DNA of 32,047 bases from Nodosilinea foveolarum. Its GTDB lineage: Bacteria > Cyanobacteriota > Cyanobacteriia > Phormidesmidales > Phormidesmidaceae. Where the stretch lies: NCBI GenBank assembly GCA_003242035.1, contig QBMC01000029.1, positions 1 through 32,047 of the forward strand, read 5' to 3'. Of the stretch, positions 23,916-32,047 are shown one piece after another. Position 1 is the first letter of the stretch. The number at the start of each line of letters is the position of its first letter. A program made the translations under genes and the position numbers. The notes under the pieces were generated by a model that ran no database searches, had not been told where the DNA came from, and saw nothing but the letters and a program-made list of their open reading frames with translations.

Positions 23916-25280
23916 ATGAAGCAGTCTGAACCTGGCCCACCCGTCTCTCAAAGCCCCTCCACCCGACCATTAGCCCAACGCTCAGCCCATTCGTGGCTGC
24001 GTCAGCCGTGGCTCAGGCGATCGCTCTCCTATGCCCTGATGACTGCGGCAAGTGCGGGCACCGTTTTACTCGTCACTGAGTACAAAACGACGAACTACAC
24101 AGCGGCGAACTATCCTTACGAGACGTTGCAATACATCGGCGCTTCCCCCGCGCCTGCGACAGAGGGCTTGGTGTCAGAAGGTTTAGCAGAGAATTCTGTG
24201 CTGCTGAGTCAGGCGACGGGCACAGAGCGACTAGTGGGAGACGCTAACTTTATTGCTTCAGCGGTTGAGCGAGTAGGGCCTGCGGTCGTTCGGATTGACT
24301 CTGAAAGAACCGTTGTCAGCCAAGGCGGTGGACGGCCTAGTATTTTTAACGATCCGTTTTTCCGCGATTTTTTTGGCGAGATGGGGGTGCCTGAGCAGGC
24401 ACCGACTGAGCGAGTTGAGCGAGGCACCGGCTCGGGCTTTATTTTGAATGCTAACGGGACGATTTTGACGAATGCGCACGTGGTAGAAGGCGCTGATACG
24501 GTGACGGTGACCCTTAAAGACGGTCGGGAGCTGCGCGGCGAAGTGATGGGCCAAGACCCGCTGACAGACGTGGCGGTGATTAAGGTGGATGCGCGTGATT
24601 TGCCAACGGTGGCGATTGGTAATTCGGATCAGCTACGTCCGGGTGAGTGGGCGATCGCCATCGGCAATCCGCTCGGGCTAGACAACACCGTCACGGCGGG
24701 CATTATCAGTGCTACCGGGCGCACCAGTTCTCAAATTCGCGTCCCCGACCAGCGCGTCCAGTTTATTCAAACCGACGCGGCGATTAATCCTGGCAACTCG
24801 GGGGGGCCGCTGCTAAATGAGCGGGGCGAAGTGATTGGGATCAACACCGCGATTATCGGTAATGCCCAGGGCTTAGGTTTCGCCATTCCGATTAATCAGG
24901 CTCGCAGCATTGCCGAGCGGCTGATTGCCAACGGTAAGGTGGATCATGCTTATTTGGGCGTTCAGATGCAGACGCTGACGCCAGCGCTGAAAGAGCAGGT
25001 GAATGCAAGTTTACGCGCGGATGCGAAGCTTCAGGCCGATTCGGGGGTGCTGATTGTACAGATGGCCGCTGACGCTCCGGCAGCGGCGGGCGGGTTGCAG
25101 CCCGGTGACGTGATTTTGTCGATGCGCGGCCAAACGGTGACCAACGCGACGCAGGTGCAGCAGATTGTAGAAGCCACTGCCGTTGGCGACAATCTCCCGA
25201 TAACCGTGGCTAGAGGCGCTCAGACGCTGGAGCTATCGGTGCGCCCAGGGGCGTATCCAGTGGCGACGCGGCGACGGTAG
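23916..25280 (+). CDS. HtrA/Deg-family serine protease with PDZ domain
   Basis: This 454-residue protein degrades or refolds damaged proteins outside the cytoplasm. A membrane anchor or signal ([19 protein letters not shown]) lies near residues 37-55. The trypsin-like domain has the complete triad: H188 in TNAHVVEG, D218 in LTDVAVIKV and S295 in GNSGGP. One PDZ domain at about 340-445 ([24 protein letters not shown]) binds substrate C-termini. One PDZ and an N-terminal anchor match the cyanobacterial HhoA/HhoB/HtrA group; I cannot say which. It lies upstream of the deformylase gene with a 78-base gap. The long leader with hairpins may reflect stress control. Confidence 0.95.
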   Translation: MKQSEPGPPVSQSPSTRPLAQRSAHSWLRQPWLRRSLSYALMTAASAGTVLLVTEYKTTNYTAANYPYETLQYIGASPAPATEGLVSEGLAENSVLLSQATGTERLVGDANFIASAVERVGPAVVRIDSERTVVSQGGGRPSIFNDPFFRDFFGEMGVPEQAPTERVERGTGSGFILNANGTILTNAHVVEGADTVTVTLKDGRELRGEVMGQDPLTDVAVIKVDARDLPTVAIGNSDQLRPGEWAIAIGNPLGLDNTVTAGIISATGRTSSQIRVPDQRVQFIQTDAAINPGNSGGPLLNERGEVIGINTAIIGNAQGLGFAIPINQARSIAERLIANGKVDHAYLGVQMQTLTPALKEQVNASLRADAKLQADSGVLIVQMAADAPAAAGGLQPGDVILSMRGQTVTNATQVQQIVEATAVGDNLPITVARGAQTLELSVRPGAYPVATRRR

Positions 25281-25358
25281 CCGTGAGCTTTCCCGTTTAT
25301 TTTGTAGAAGGGACTAATCGTTAGAATAGAAATCCGACGCTCGTAACGAGATGATGAT

Positions 25359-25901
25359 ATGACTGTACGCTCAAAAGCGATATTAAAGGTGGCAGAAATC
25401 GGTAATCCGGTGCTGCGATCGCCCACTCATCCCATCGCAAATATCCACGCTCCGATGGTTCAACAACTCATCGACAATCTTATTCACACCGCCATAAAAA
25501 CCAACGGCGTCGGCATCGCGGCTCCTCAAGTGTCCGAAAGCCTACAGCTCTTTATCGTTGCTTCTCGGCCCAATCTGCGCTATCTGCACGCACCCGTCAT
25601 GGAGCCAACCCCGATGATTAATCCGCAGATTGTCGCCTATTCGGATGAGCAGGAGCAGGGCTGGGAAGGGTGTTTGAGTGTGCCGGGGATGCGGGGATTG
25701 GTGGGGCGATCGCGTGAGATAGAGGTTTTGTGGTGCGATCGCCATGGCCAGCCCCATCAAAAAGTCTTCACCGACTTTGTCGCTCGCATCATCCAGCACG
25801 AGTACGACCACCTCAACGGCAAAGTCTTTCTAGACCGCGTAGAGAGCACGTTAGATTTAATGAGTGACGCCGAATATCATTCGCAGATTGTCTGTGGTTA
25901 A
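25359..25901 (+). CDS. def: Peptide deformylase
   Basis: This 180-residue metalloenzyme removes the formyl group from the N-terminal Met of new proteins. All three family motifs are present: GVGIAAPQ at residues 50-57, EGCLS at 103-107 with the metal-binding Cys at 105, and HEYDH at 147-151 with two His ligands and the catalytic Glu at 148. Length is typical. The segment between motifs I and II (RPNLRYLHAPVMEPTP) is characteristic of one bacterial deformylase subgroup and slightly long. The ATG at 25359 follows a purine-rich stretch. Several bacteria have more than one deformylase, so this may not be the only copy. Confidence 0.96.
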   Translation: MTVRSKAILKVAEIGNPVLRSPTHPIANIHAPMVQQLIDNLIHTAIKTNGVGIAAPQVSESLQLFIVASRPNLRYLHAPVMEPTPMINPQIVAYSDEQEQGWEGCLSVPGMRGLVGRSREIEVLWCDRHGQPHQKVFTDFVARIIQHEYDHLNGKVFLDRVESTLDLMSDAEYHSQIVCG

Positions 25902-25930
25902 CGGTCTGCGGTTAGTAAGGAGATAGCTTC

Positions 25931-26498
25931 ATGGCAACGCTTCAGCTAAGACAAATAAGAGTGCCTGAAGGCCAAACTATCGAGATTCAGGACGTAAGCT
26001 GGCCCGAATTCGAGGAGATTTTGCAGAACTTAGGCGAGAAACGAAATACGCACAACTTTTAAGAACGACAAGATGAAGAAGGCGGTAGAGCCAGACGACT
26101 GCTTCTACATCCGGCACTTCGAGCGAGTGTTAGGAAAATCTAGAATCGACTTAAGCATTGATCCGTCGCTAGATCTGGCCATTGAAGTTGATCTGACCTC
26201 TAAAACTCAGTTGGAGGCATACGAGGGATTGGGTGTATTAGAGCTGTGGCGATATGACGCTAGAAAGTTGCGGATAGATAGTTTGAAACAAGATAAATAC
26301 GTTGAAGTCGCGCAAAGCCCTTCTTTCCCTTCCTGGTTGACTAAACGAACTATCGAACTATCGAACTATCGAACTATCGAACTATCGAACTATCGAACTA
26401 TCGAACAGTCTATAAATCGGGCAATGGCTGTAGGGCAGGGCAAAGCTAACAAAGAGTTCAGGCAATGGGTCGTCGAGAGCATTGAGAATAGTCCGTAA
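25931..26498 (+). pseudogene. Uma2-family nuclease gene with internal deletion
   Basis: The gene is in two pieces. Bases 25931-26062 encode a typical Uma2 N-terminus (LQLRQIRVPEGQTIEIQDVS, WPEFEEIL) and then stop. From about 26057 another frame reads TFKNDKMKKAVEPDDCFYI and continues to 26498 with DLSIDPSLDLAIEVDLTS, GVLELWRYDARKLRI and a C-terminal FRQWV. About 45 codons that normally join the parts are gone and the frame is shifted. The second piece keeps part of the PD-(D/E)XK-like site, but the fold is broken. Uma2 (DUF820) genes are present in many copies in filamentous cyanobacteria and often decay. An 8-bp repeat has expanded near the 3' end. Confidence 0.8.
26346..26407 (+). repeat. 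8-bp tandem repeat inside the Uma2 pseudogene
   Basis: Seven full copies of CGAACTAT (26346-26401) are followed by a partial CGAACA. They translate as repeated TIELSNYR. The array seems to have grown from the native codons for TIEQS. The six extra units equal 48 bases, so the frame is kept. Confidence 0.95.
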
Positions 26499-26540
26499 TT
26501 GCTTTTCGCTTCTTGTGATGTAGGGCTGTTGGTTAGTTGT

Positions 26541-27098
26541 TCATGATCGCAGATGTTTTGAATCTAAAACCCAGCCATAGACTTCAGCTAGGCCGTCTAC
26601 CTGATAGTGAGCGTTTAATCCACTGGGGTTTGGCAAGGCCCAAATGGAGATGCCTTCCCAGTCTGGCTGTGGGCCGATTTTTGCCTTAGGCTGTGCAAAG
26701 GCGATGCGGTAAGCGGTGATGCCTAAGAACGCGAGGCATTTGGGCTGGTATTTTTTGACTTTAGCGGCGAGAAGCTGCTGGCCTGCTTTAATTTCGTCTT
26801 TGCTCAGCTCATCGGCTCTGGCCGTGGCACGAGGGGCCATATTCGTGATGCCGTAGCCTAGATCTATGAGGGAGGCGTCTTCGCTGGGGTCGTAAAGGCG
26901 ATGGGTGAAGCCTGCCTGGTGAATGGCCTTCCAGAAGCGGTTGCCGGGTCTGCCGAAGTGATGGCCGATGACGACGCTGTAAAGGCTGGGGTTGATGCCA
27001 CAGAACAGCACGTCGAGGTTGGGCGCGATGATGTCGGGCATGGTTTGGCCGTGGGCGGCGAGGACTTCGGCGCGGCTGGGGCCTTTGGGTTTGGGCAT
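26541..27098 (-). CDS. mug: G/T(U)-mismatch DNA glycosylase
   Basis: This 185-residue protein removes uracil or thymine opposite guanine after cytosine deamination. The Mug/TDG signature is clear: the catalytic-site loop GINPS in DVLFCGINPSLYS, GRPGNRFWKAI, and the second loop LPNPSGLNAH that inserts into the helix. Length is slightly above the E. coli enzyme because of an N-terminal extension (PKPKGPSRAEVLAA) seen in other family members. The ATG at 27098 overlaps a 14-base tandem repeat, so the leader has recently changed. It converges with the Uma2 remnant. A DNA repair gene is present here intact, while tag nearby is decayed. Confidence 0.93.
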   Translation of the reverse strand: MPKPKGPSRAEVLAAHGQTMPDIIAPNLDVLFCGINPSLYSVVIGHHFGRPGNRFWKAIHQAGFTHRLYDPSEDASLIDLGYGITNMAPRATARADELSKDEIKAGQQLLAAKVKKYQPKCLAFLGITAYRIAFAQPKAKIGPQPDWEGISIWALPNPSGLNAHYQVDGLAEVYGWVLDSKHLRS

Positions 27099-27124
27099 GA
27101 GTGATGAATTATGAGTGATGAATT
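27097..27124 (+). repeat. 14-bp tandem repeat at the mug start
   Basis: ATGAGTGATGAATT occurs twice in tandem (27097-27110 and 27111-27124), with a degenerate third copy to about 27138. Each unit is two related heptamers. The array begins in the mug start codon and fills its leader. Confidence 0.85.
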
Positions 27125-27263
27125 ATGAACGATGAGTGGGGAGTTGGCAGGCAAAGATGGACGCTGATTTGCTGGGGCTAGAAACTACTTGGACTAGAAA
27201 CTATTATTGTTAGGTCTGTATGATGATTTGTCTATTTGGGGCCAGGGGCCGCACGATCTCGTT

Positions 27264-29021
27264 ATGAAACCAACGCTGAATGAATTGAAAACTCGTGTAC
27301 AGGCGGCTTTGGCTGCGGCGTTTGGCGATGAGTATCGCGATCGCGATCCCCTACTGGTAAGTACGAATAATCCTAAGTTTGGCGACTATCAGGCGAATGT
27401 GGCAATGAGCCTAGCGAAGCCGCTGAAGAGTAAGCCGAGAGCGATCGCACAAAAAATTACCGAAAATCTCAGCGTCGAAGATTTCTGCGAAGCGCCCTCT
27501 ATTGCTGGCCCCGGCTTTATTAACTTCAAGCTGAAGACGGATTATTTGGAGAGGTTATTGAATGCGGCTTATGAGAGTGATCGCCTAAACATCCCCAAAG
27601 CCGACCCCATTCAAAAGGTCATCGTCGAATATCCTAGCCCCAACATCGCGAAGGAAATGCATGTCGGACACCTGCGTCCGGCGATTATTGGCGAGTGCTT
27701 TGCTAGAGTGATGGAATTTTTGGGTCACGACCTGCTCAAGGTCAACCACATTGGTGACTGGGGAACGCCCTTCGGCATGTTGATTACCTATTTGCGAGAG
27801 GCGTATCCCGATCCTACAGAGGCGGCTGCCGCTTCTACCTCTGGCGATTTGGCTACGTTTTATCGGCAGGCGAAAAAGCGCTTTGACGAGGATGAAGCGT
27901 TCAAAGCGAGAGCGAGACAGTCTGTTGTACAGTTGCAGGCAGGCGATCCGGAGATTTTGGAAGCTTGGGAGCGCGTTTGTCAGCTTTCTAAACGGTCGTA
28001 TCGCAAAATATATAATCTGTTGAACATCTCGCAAGACATTGTTGATCGTGGCGAGTCTTTTTATAATCCGTACCTACCGGACGTGATAACAGATTTAGAT
28101 AAGGCCGGGTTGTTAGTAGAAGACGATGGCGCACAGTGCGTTTTTCTAGAGGGCTTCAGCAACAAAGATGGTGAGGCATTGCCAATGATTGTGCAGAAGT
28201 CGAACGGCGGCTATAACTATGCCACCACTGACCTGGCAGCGCTACGCTATCGCATTACCCAAGACCAGGTAGACCGAATTGTGTACACCACAGATGCTGG
28301 GCAGTCGAATCATTTTTCTCAGGTGTTTCAGGTGGCGCGGCGAGCGGGATGGGTGCCAGAAACAGTGGCACTTGACCACGCGCCGTTTGGCCTGGTACTA
28401 GGTGAAGATGGCAAACGGCTAAAGTCTCGTTCGGGGGAGGCGGTGCCGCTGAAGGATTTGTTGGATGAGGCGATCGCTCGCACTAAAAAAGACATTGAAG
28501 AACGCCTAAAAACTGAAGAAAGAACAGAATCTGAAGGGTTTATTCAAAACGTGGCGGAGAAGGTAGGCATCGGCGCGGTAAAGTACGCAGACCTTAGCCA
28601 AAACCGGGTGAGCGACTACACCTTTAGCTACGACCGAATGCTTGATCTTAAAGGGAACACAGCTCCTTATATGCTGTATGCCTATGTTCGAGTGCGTGGC
28701 ATTAGCCGGAGCGGAGATGTCGATCTGTCGAACTTGAAGGCGGATGTAAAACTAACGGAAGAGAGTGAGCTGACCCTAGCTAAGCATCTGCTACAGATGG
28801 ACGTTGTGATCGATGAAGTGGCGACAGATTTGCTGCCTAATCGACTGTGTCAGTATCTGTTTGAGCTGAGCCAAAAGTACAATCAGTTTTATGATCGCTG
28901 CCCGGTGCTGAAGGCAGAAGAACCCGCGCGGACTTCGAGATTAGTACTGTGTGATTTGACAGCGCGATCGCTCAAACTAGGACTCTCTTTACTCGGTATA
29001 GAAGTCTTAGAGCGAATGTAG
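27264..29021 (+). CDS. argS: Arginyl-tRNA synthetase
   Basis: This 585-residue class I synthetase charges tRNA-Arg. The N-terminal additional domain is followed by the HIGH-type motif (HVGH near residue 133, in [20 protein letters not shown]), the core [11 protein letters not shown], the region [12 protein letters not shown], and the KMSKS-equivalent [10 protein letters not shown]. The C-terminal DALR-type anticodon domain ends in [12 protein letters not shown], typical of ArgS. I place the start at ATG 27264 ([12 protein letters not shown]); the frame is open from 27207 but that part shows no similarity. It converges with the Nramp-like gene, with 26 bases between stops. Confidence 0.97.
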   Translation: MKPTLNELKTRVQAALAAAFGDEYRDRDPLLVSTNNPKFGDYQANVAMSLAKPLKSKPRAIAQKITENLSVEDFCEAPSIAGPGFINFKLKTDYLERLLNAAYESDRLNIPKADPIQKVIVEYPSPNIAKEMHVGHLRPAIIGECFARVMEFLGHDLLKVNHIGDWGTPFGMLITYLREAYPDPTEAAAASTSGDLATFYRQAKKRFDEDEAFKARARQSVVQLQAGDPEILEAWERVCQLSKRSYRKIYNLLNISQDIVDRGESFYNPYLPDVITDLDKAGLLVEDDGAQCVFLEGFSNKDGEALPMIVQKSNGGYNYATTDLAALRYRITQDQVDRIVYTTDAGQSNHFSQVFQVARRAGWVPETVALDHAPFGLVLGEDGKRLKSRSGEAVPLKDLLDEAIARTKKDIEERLKTEERTESEGFIQNVAEKVGIGAVKYADLSQNRVSDYTFSYDRMLDLKGNTAPYMLYAYVRVRGISRSGDVDLSNLKADVKLTEESELTLAKHLLQMDVVIDEVATDLLPNRLCQYLFELSQKYNQFYDRCPVLKAEEPARTSRLVLCDLTARSLKLGLSLLGIEVLERM

Positions 29022-29047
29022 TGAGCGCTTGACTTGGAGCAACGCGG

Positions 29048-30379
29048 TCATCCGATCAACTGCAAGCCAATAAAAGTCAGGCTGAATCCCGACAAATAAA
29101 TCAACCCCACAACGGCTAGTTTCTTCAGCCAGGACTCAGGTTGGTCGGCTTCGTCCAGGGTTTCAATGCTGCGCATATTTAGCCAAGCGTAGAAAGGGGC
29201 CGCGACGAAGGCAATGATTGTAATCGTGTCGATCAGTGGCTCGAATCCGGCGGTGAAGATGGTAAGGAGCAGTCCAGATAGAGCAATCAGGGTGAGCGCG
29301 ATCGCCTGCTTAATCGGAAAGGCAATTTCCTTAGTCTGCGGCCATAGCTCGTGTAAGCCCGCTTCTAAAGTGCGAGGGAAGGCATCTACGACGGTGAAGG
29401 TTGTGGAGAAAATGGCAGCGATCGTGCACAACCCAATCACCGGTTCCGCCCAATCGCCAATGGTGTTCGTATACATCCCAATGAGCTGTCCCGCAAACTC
29501 GGCAGGCTCACTCGCCAATCCTTGCTCCGGCAGCGTTAGCGTCCCCAACGCTAAAAACAGGCAGGCCAACACCACCGTCAGCGCATAGCCAAAGTTAAAG
29601 TCAACGCTCGCCTCCTTCATCGGTGTCCGCACACCGCTATCTTCGCTATCTGCCTGCACCCACAGCGACTGCCACACCGAAAGCTCCAATCCTCCGGGCA
29701 TCCAGCCCATAAACGCCACGATAAAGGGCAGCGCAGACCAGGAAAACACAGAATTTCGCTCAGGCATAGTTGTAGATACAATCTTTACCGCTTCCTCGCC
29801 GCCGACTTCCAGAGTGCTGGAACTTGATAGCCCACCCGAAAGCGCGGGAGCCACGACTGTCAAAATAGCCATAATCACTGCGCTAATAGTGGCTATTGAA
29901 AGCAAAATGACGCACCACTTCGTAATCTGCTCGAACAGGCGATAGCGACCCACCGCAATCAATCCCCAGCAGAAGAGCAGGACGGCGATCGCCAGCACAG
30001 TCGCTGAAACCTGAGGAAACCACAAATATTGCAGCAGCATCGCCGCCACAAACGCATCCACCGCAAAGCTCCCAATCGCGCTCACTACGCTGATGACCAA
30101 AAACGGCACAAAAACCCGCTTGCCCTGCTGCCGATACGCCTGAATCAGATTTCGTCCAGAGGCCGCCGCATACCGATGTCCATACTCATAAAACGGATAC
30201 TTCATCAGGTTAGCGAGCAGTATAAATAGCAGCGCCCCCCAGCCATACGTTGCGCCCGCCCGCGTACTCTGTACTAAATGCGAAACGCCAATAGCCGCCC
30301 CCGCCATCAACAGCCCTGGGCCAAGCTGCGCTAAGGAAAATCTGAAGCGGTCTTCTACAGCGGGCGTCATGCGGAGCAT
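29048..30379 (-). CDS. Nramp-related membrane transporter with altered metal site
   Basis: This 443-residue protein has about 11 hydrophobic spans in the LeuT/Nramp arrangement. The first span reads GPGLLMAGAAIGVSHLVQST where Nramp proteins carry the metal-binding DPGN motif. The sixth reads WMPGGLELSVWQSL where they carry MPH. Both ligand motifs are therefore absent, placing it in the divergent Nramp-related branch whose substrate is not settled, rather than among Mn/Fe importers like MntH. Starts are ATG 30379 or 30370; neither has a clear ribosome site. It is divergent from the methyltransferase gene. Confidence 0.85.
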   Translation of the reverse strand: MLRMTPAVEDRFRFSLAQLGPGLLMAGAAIGVSHLVQSTRAGATYGWGALLFILLANLMKYPFYEYGHRYAAASGRNLIQAYRQQGKRVFVPFLVISVVSAIGSFAVDAFVAAMLLQYLWFPQVSATVLAIAVLLFCWGLIAVGRYRLFEQITKWCVILLSIATISAVIMAILTVVAPALSGGLSSSSTLEVGGEEAVKIVSTTMPERNSVFSWSALPFIVAFMGWMPGGLELSVWQSLWVQADSEDSGVRTPMKEASVDFNFGYALTVVLACLFLALGTLTLPEQGLASEPAEFAGQLIGMYTNTIGDWAEPVIGLCTIAAIFSTTFTVVDAFPRTLEAGLHELWPQTKEIAFPIKQAIALTLIALSGLLLTIFTAGFEPLIDTITIIAFVAAPFYAWLNMRSIETLDEADQPESWLKKLAVVGLIYLSGFSLTFIGLQLIG

Positions 30380-30516
30380 TGGAGAGAGGAGTTAACCTAG
30401 ACTAGCAGGGTTAGAATCACAATCAGCTAACGGCATCATCTGCAAGCGGTATCAATTGTTGCGACAAATGCGTTAGGTTTTAAAGCAGTCTGAAAGCAAT
30501 ATCTGCCTTAAATTCA

Positions 30517-31452
30517 ATGGGTTCACTTCTTGTCTCCTTGCTGCTACTGCTCATCTTCGTGGGGGGCACAGCCGCTTACTTACTCACAGCTCGGCAGTAC
30601 GACTCTGCCGAATCGGTGGCCACCTCCTACGATGAGTGGACGCAAGACGGCATCTTGGAGTTTTATTGGGGCGAGCATATTCACTTGGGGCACTACGGTT
30701 CGCCCCCCAGACAGAAAGATTTTCGTCAGGCCAAGTACGACTTTGTGCACGAGATGGTGAAGTGGGGCGGATTGGACTGCCCGCCCGGTACGACGCTTCT
30801 AGACGTGGGCTGTGGAATTGGCGGTAGCAGCCGGATGCTGGCTAAAGATTACGGCTTCGACGTAACGGCAGTGACAATTAGCCCGCAGCAGGTGGAGCGG
30901 GCAACGCAGCTAACGCCTGCGGGTCTAAGCGCGAAATTTATGGTGGATGATGCGATGGCGCTATCGTTTCCTGATAACAGCTTTGATGTAGTTTGGTCGC
31001 TAGAAGCAGGGCCACATATGCCGGATAAGGCGGTGTTTGCCAGAGAGCTATTGCGGGTGCTAAAGCCCGGTGGAAAGCTAGTGGTGGGTGATTGGAACCA
31101 GCGGGACGACCGCCGAAAGCCCCTGAATTCTTGGGAAAAGCCAGTGATGAAGCAACTGCTCGATCAGTGGTCGCATCCTGAGTTTTCTAGTATTGAAGGA
31201 TTTTCGGAGCTATTAGAGGCGACTGAAATGGTGCGCGGACAGGTAGAGACTGCTGATTGGGCAAAAGAGACGCTGCCGTCTTGGATTGATTCGATTTGGC
31301 AAGGCATCATCCGACCTCAAGGACTAGTAAAGTTCGGCTTTTCTGGATTCATCAAGTCTGTGCGAGAAGTGCCAACGCTGCTGCTAATGCGTTTGGCCTT
31401 TGGCAGTGGGCTTTGTCGGTTTGGGATGTTTCGGGCGGTGAAAGCTCAGTAA
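30517..31452 (+). CDS. MPBQ/MSBQ methyltransferase (tocopherol pathway)
   Basis: This 311-residue enzyme closely follows Synechocystis Sll0418, which methylates 2-methyl-6-phytylbenzoquinol in tocopherol synthesis and acts on the solanesyl analogue in vitro. It starts with a membrane anchor (SLLVSLLLLLIFVGGTAAYL). The SAM site is LLDVGCGIGGSSR near residues 94-106, with ISPQQVERA and VDDAMALSFPDNSFDVVWS as further class I motifs. It also has the family segments WGEHIHLGHYG, EAGPHMPDKAVFA, GDWNQRDDR and, near the end, FIKSVREVPTLLLMRLAFG. The anchor fits a place at thylakoid or plasma membrane where its lipid substrate lies. It has a single start at 30517 and probably its own promoter. Confidence 0.94.
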   Translation: MGSLLVSLLLLLIFVGGTAAYLLTARQYDSAESVATSYDEWTQDGILEFYWGEHIHLGHYGSPPRQKDFRQAKYDFVHEMVKWGGLDCPPGTTLLDVGCGIGGSSRMLAKDYGFDVTAVTISPQQVERATQLTPAGLSAKFMVDDAMALSFPDNSFDVVWSLEAGPHMPDKAVFARELLRVLKPGGKLVVGDWNQRDDRRKPLNSWEKPVMKQLLDQWSHPEFSSIEGFSELLEATEMVRGQVETADWAKETLPSWIDSIWQGIIRPQGLVKFGFSGFIKSVREVPTLLLMRLAFGSGLCRFGMFRAVKAQ

Positions 31453-31478
31453 GAAATTGTCATCCAACTAATGTTGTT

Positions 31479-32047
31479 CTAAACCTCTCCCCAACCGGGG
31501 CTAAGTCGTTTCATCACCGGGTTGTATAGCTTAAAGTAGGCAATCGAGCCAATCTGCCGCAAAAGAGACTTTTGTTTAGTATCTGCGCCCATGCACTGTT
31601 TGCAGACTGGGTGAGTGACCCGGAACTTGTTGAAGTCCGTCCGTAGACCGCAGGCTGGTGATTGCTGGTACAGAATGTTTTCGAGCGAGTTGTTGTTTAT
31701 ATTGCCGAGCGGAATTTTGCCATCGTAGTCTTTGCAGCAGGGAACTACTGTGCCATCGTACAAAATGCCTGCTTGATCGGTGGTGCCATTGCAGTAACCA
31801 AAGCTGGCGGGCACGACGGTCTCGCTTTCTACATTGCCCCAGCTATCTAACGGAAAAGTCTCTAAAGCAAGCTTAGGTGTGAGTTCTATGACCTGCCAGC
31901 GACCGGGCTTATGGCCTGCTAGTTTTTGTTCTATTGCGGCAGGGGATGGGCGATTTGGCAGGTGTTTTAGGAGGCGATCGCACCACCCCCTTAGGAACGC
32001 TCAATCAATAACTGTCAAGTTTTCAGGAATAGCTCTGTAATTCCATT
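31479..32047 (-). pseudogene. 3' part of a radical SAM/SPASM gene, apparently disrupted
   Basis: The C-terminal 110 residues are a SPASM-type iron-sulfur domain: FGYCNGTTDQAGILYDGTVV, PCCKDYDGKIPLGN and HPVCKQC supply the cysteines. The frame stays open upstream of the GTG at 31814 with coding-like sequence (RWQVIELTPKLALETF, PLDSWGNV), but there is no other start codon up to an in-frame TGA at 32001-32003. Beyond it the same frame again looks coding (RAIPENLTVID). Either a stop codon or a small insertion around the HIP1 site at about 31975 broke the gene, or the stop ends a different upstream gene. The radical SAM core with CxxxCxxC would lie outside the window. Confidence 0.55.

Noticed and set aside
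25220-25426. Possible gene between the protease and deformylase on the minus strand
   Set aside because: It overlaps both real genes in antisense and shows no motif or ribosome site.
26346-26407. CRISPR-like periodic repeat
   Set aside because: The unit is only 8 bases with no spacers, so it is a simple tandem repeat inside a pseudogene. No cas genes are present.

Overview
The window looks like part of a cyanobacterial chromosome, probably a filamentous or Leptolyngbya-like lineage, though I cannot name the genus. The evidence is dense GCGATCGC (HIP1) octamers in and between genes, a tocopherol-pathway methyltransferase very like Synechocystis Sll0418, a long-form IlvA, a HhoA/HtrA-type protease, and DnaA boxes of the TTTTCCACA type. 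Most of the window is ordinary housekeeping sequence. The clearest landmark is a replication origin between dnaA and dnaN.

Layout. 1-3.6 kb (minus): thioredoxin, a divergent transketolase-like ThDP enzyme, a HAD phosphatase and a decayed 3-methyladenine glycosylase (tag). 4.0-5.1 kb (plus): two tandem exported barrel-like proteins whose last 249 coding bases are identical. 5.3-9.1 kb: a GNAT acetyltransferase, ilvA, an acidic disordered protein ending in a cold-shock-like domain, and an unlisted 33-residue membrane peptide. 9.1-15.5 kb: an exported FAD oxidoreductase, an LpxB-related protein followed at once by an MsbA-like ABC exporter, and a MlaE-type lipid permease with no MlaF or MlaD partner nearby. 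16-19.4 kb: four unknown envelope proteins with overlapping reading frames, preceded by a sequence that fits the cyanobacterial LexA-box consensus. 19.5 kb: a Fur/PerR-like regulator. 20-23.2 kb (minus): dnaN, oriC, dnaA. 23.9-25.9 kb: HtrA protease and peptide deformylase. 25.9-27.1 kb: a broken Uma2-family gene carrying an 8-bp tandem repeat, then mug. 27.3-32 kb: argS, an Nramp-related transporter lacking the usual metal-site motifs, the MPBQ/MSBQ methyltransferase, and the 3' part of a radical-SAM/SPASM gene that appears disrupted at the window edge.

How the parts relate. dnaA-oriC-dnaN forms a Bacillus-like origin module: about ten DnaA boxes in two opposed blocks, with an AT-rich stretch and TAG trinucleotides next to the outermost box on the dnaN side. 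The LpxB-like, ABC exporter and MlaE genes all suggest envelope lipid handling. The best candidate for an undescribed system is the four-gene coupled cluster at 15955-19439: one multi-pass membrane protein, one exported protein, one lipoprotein with a degenerate M23/lipoyl-like fold, and one exported protein with a faint lysozyme-like motif. It may be under DNA-damage control. Three decayed genes (tag, Uma2, radical SAM) and several short tandem repeats show local sequence turnover.
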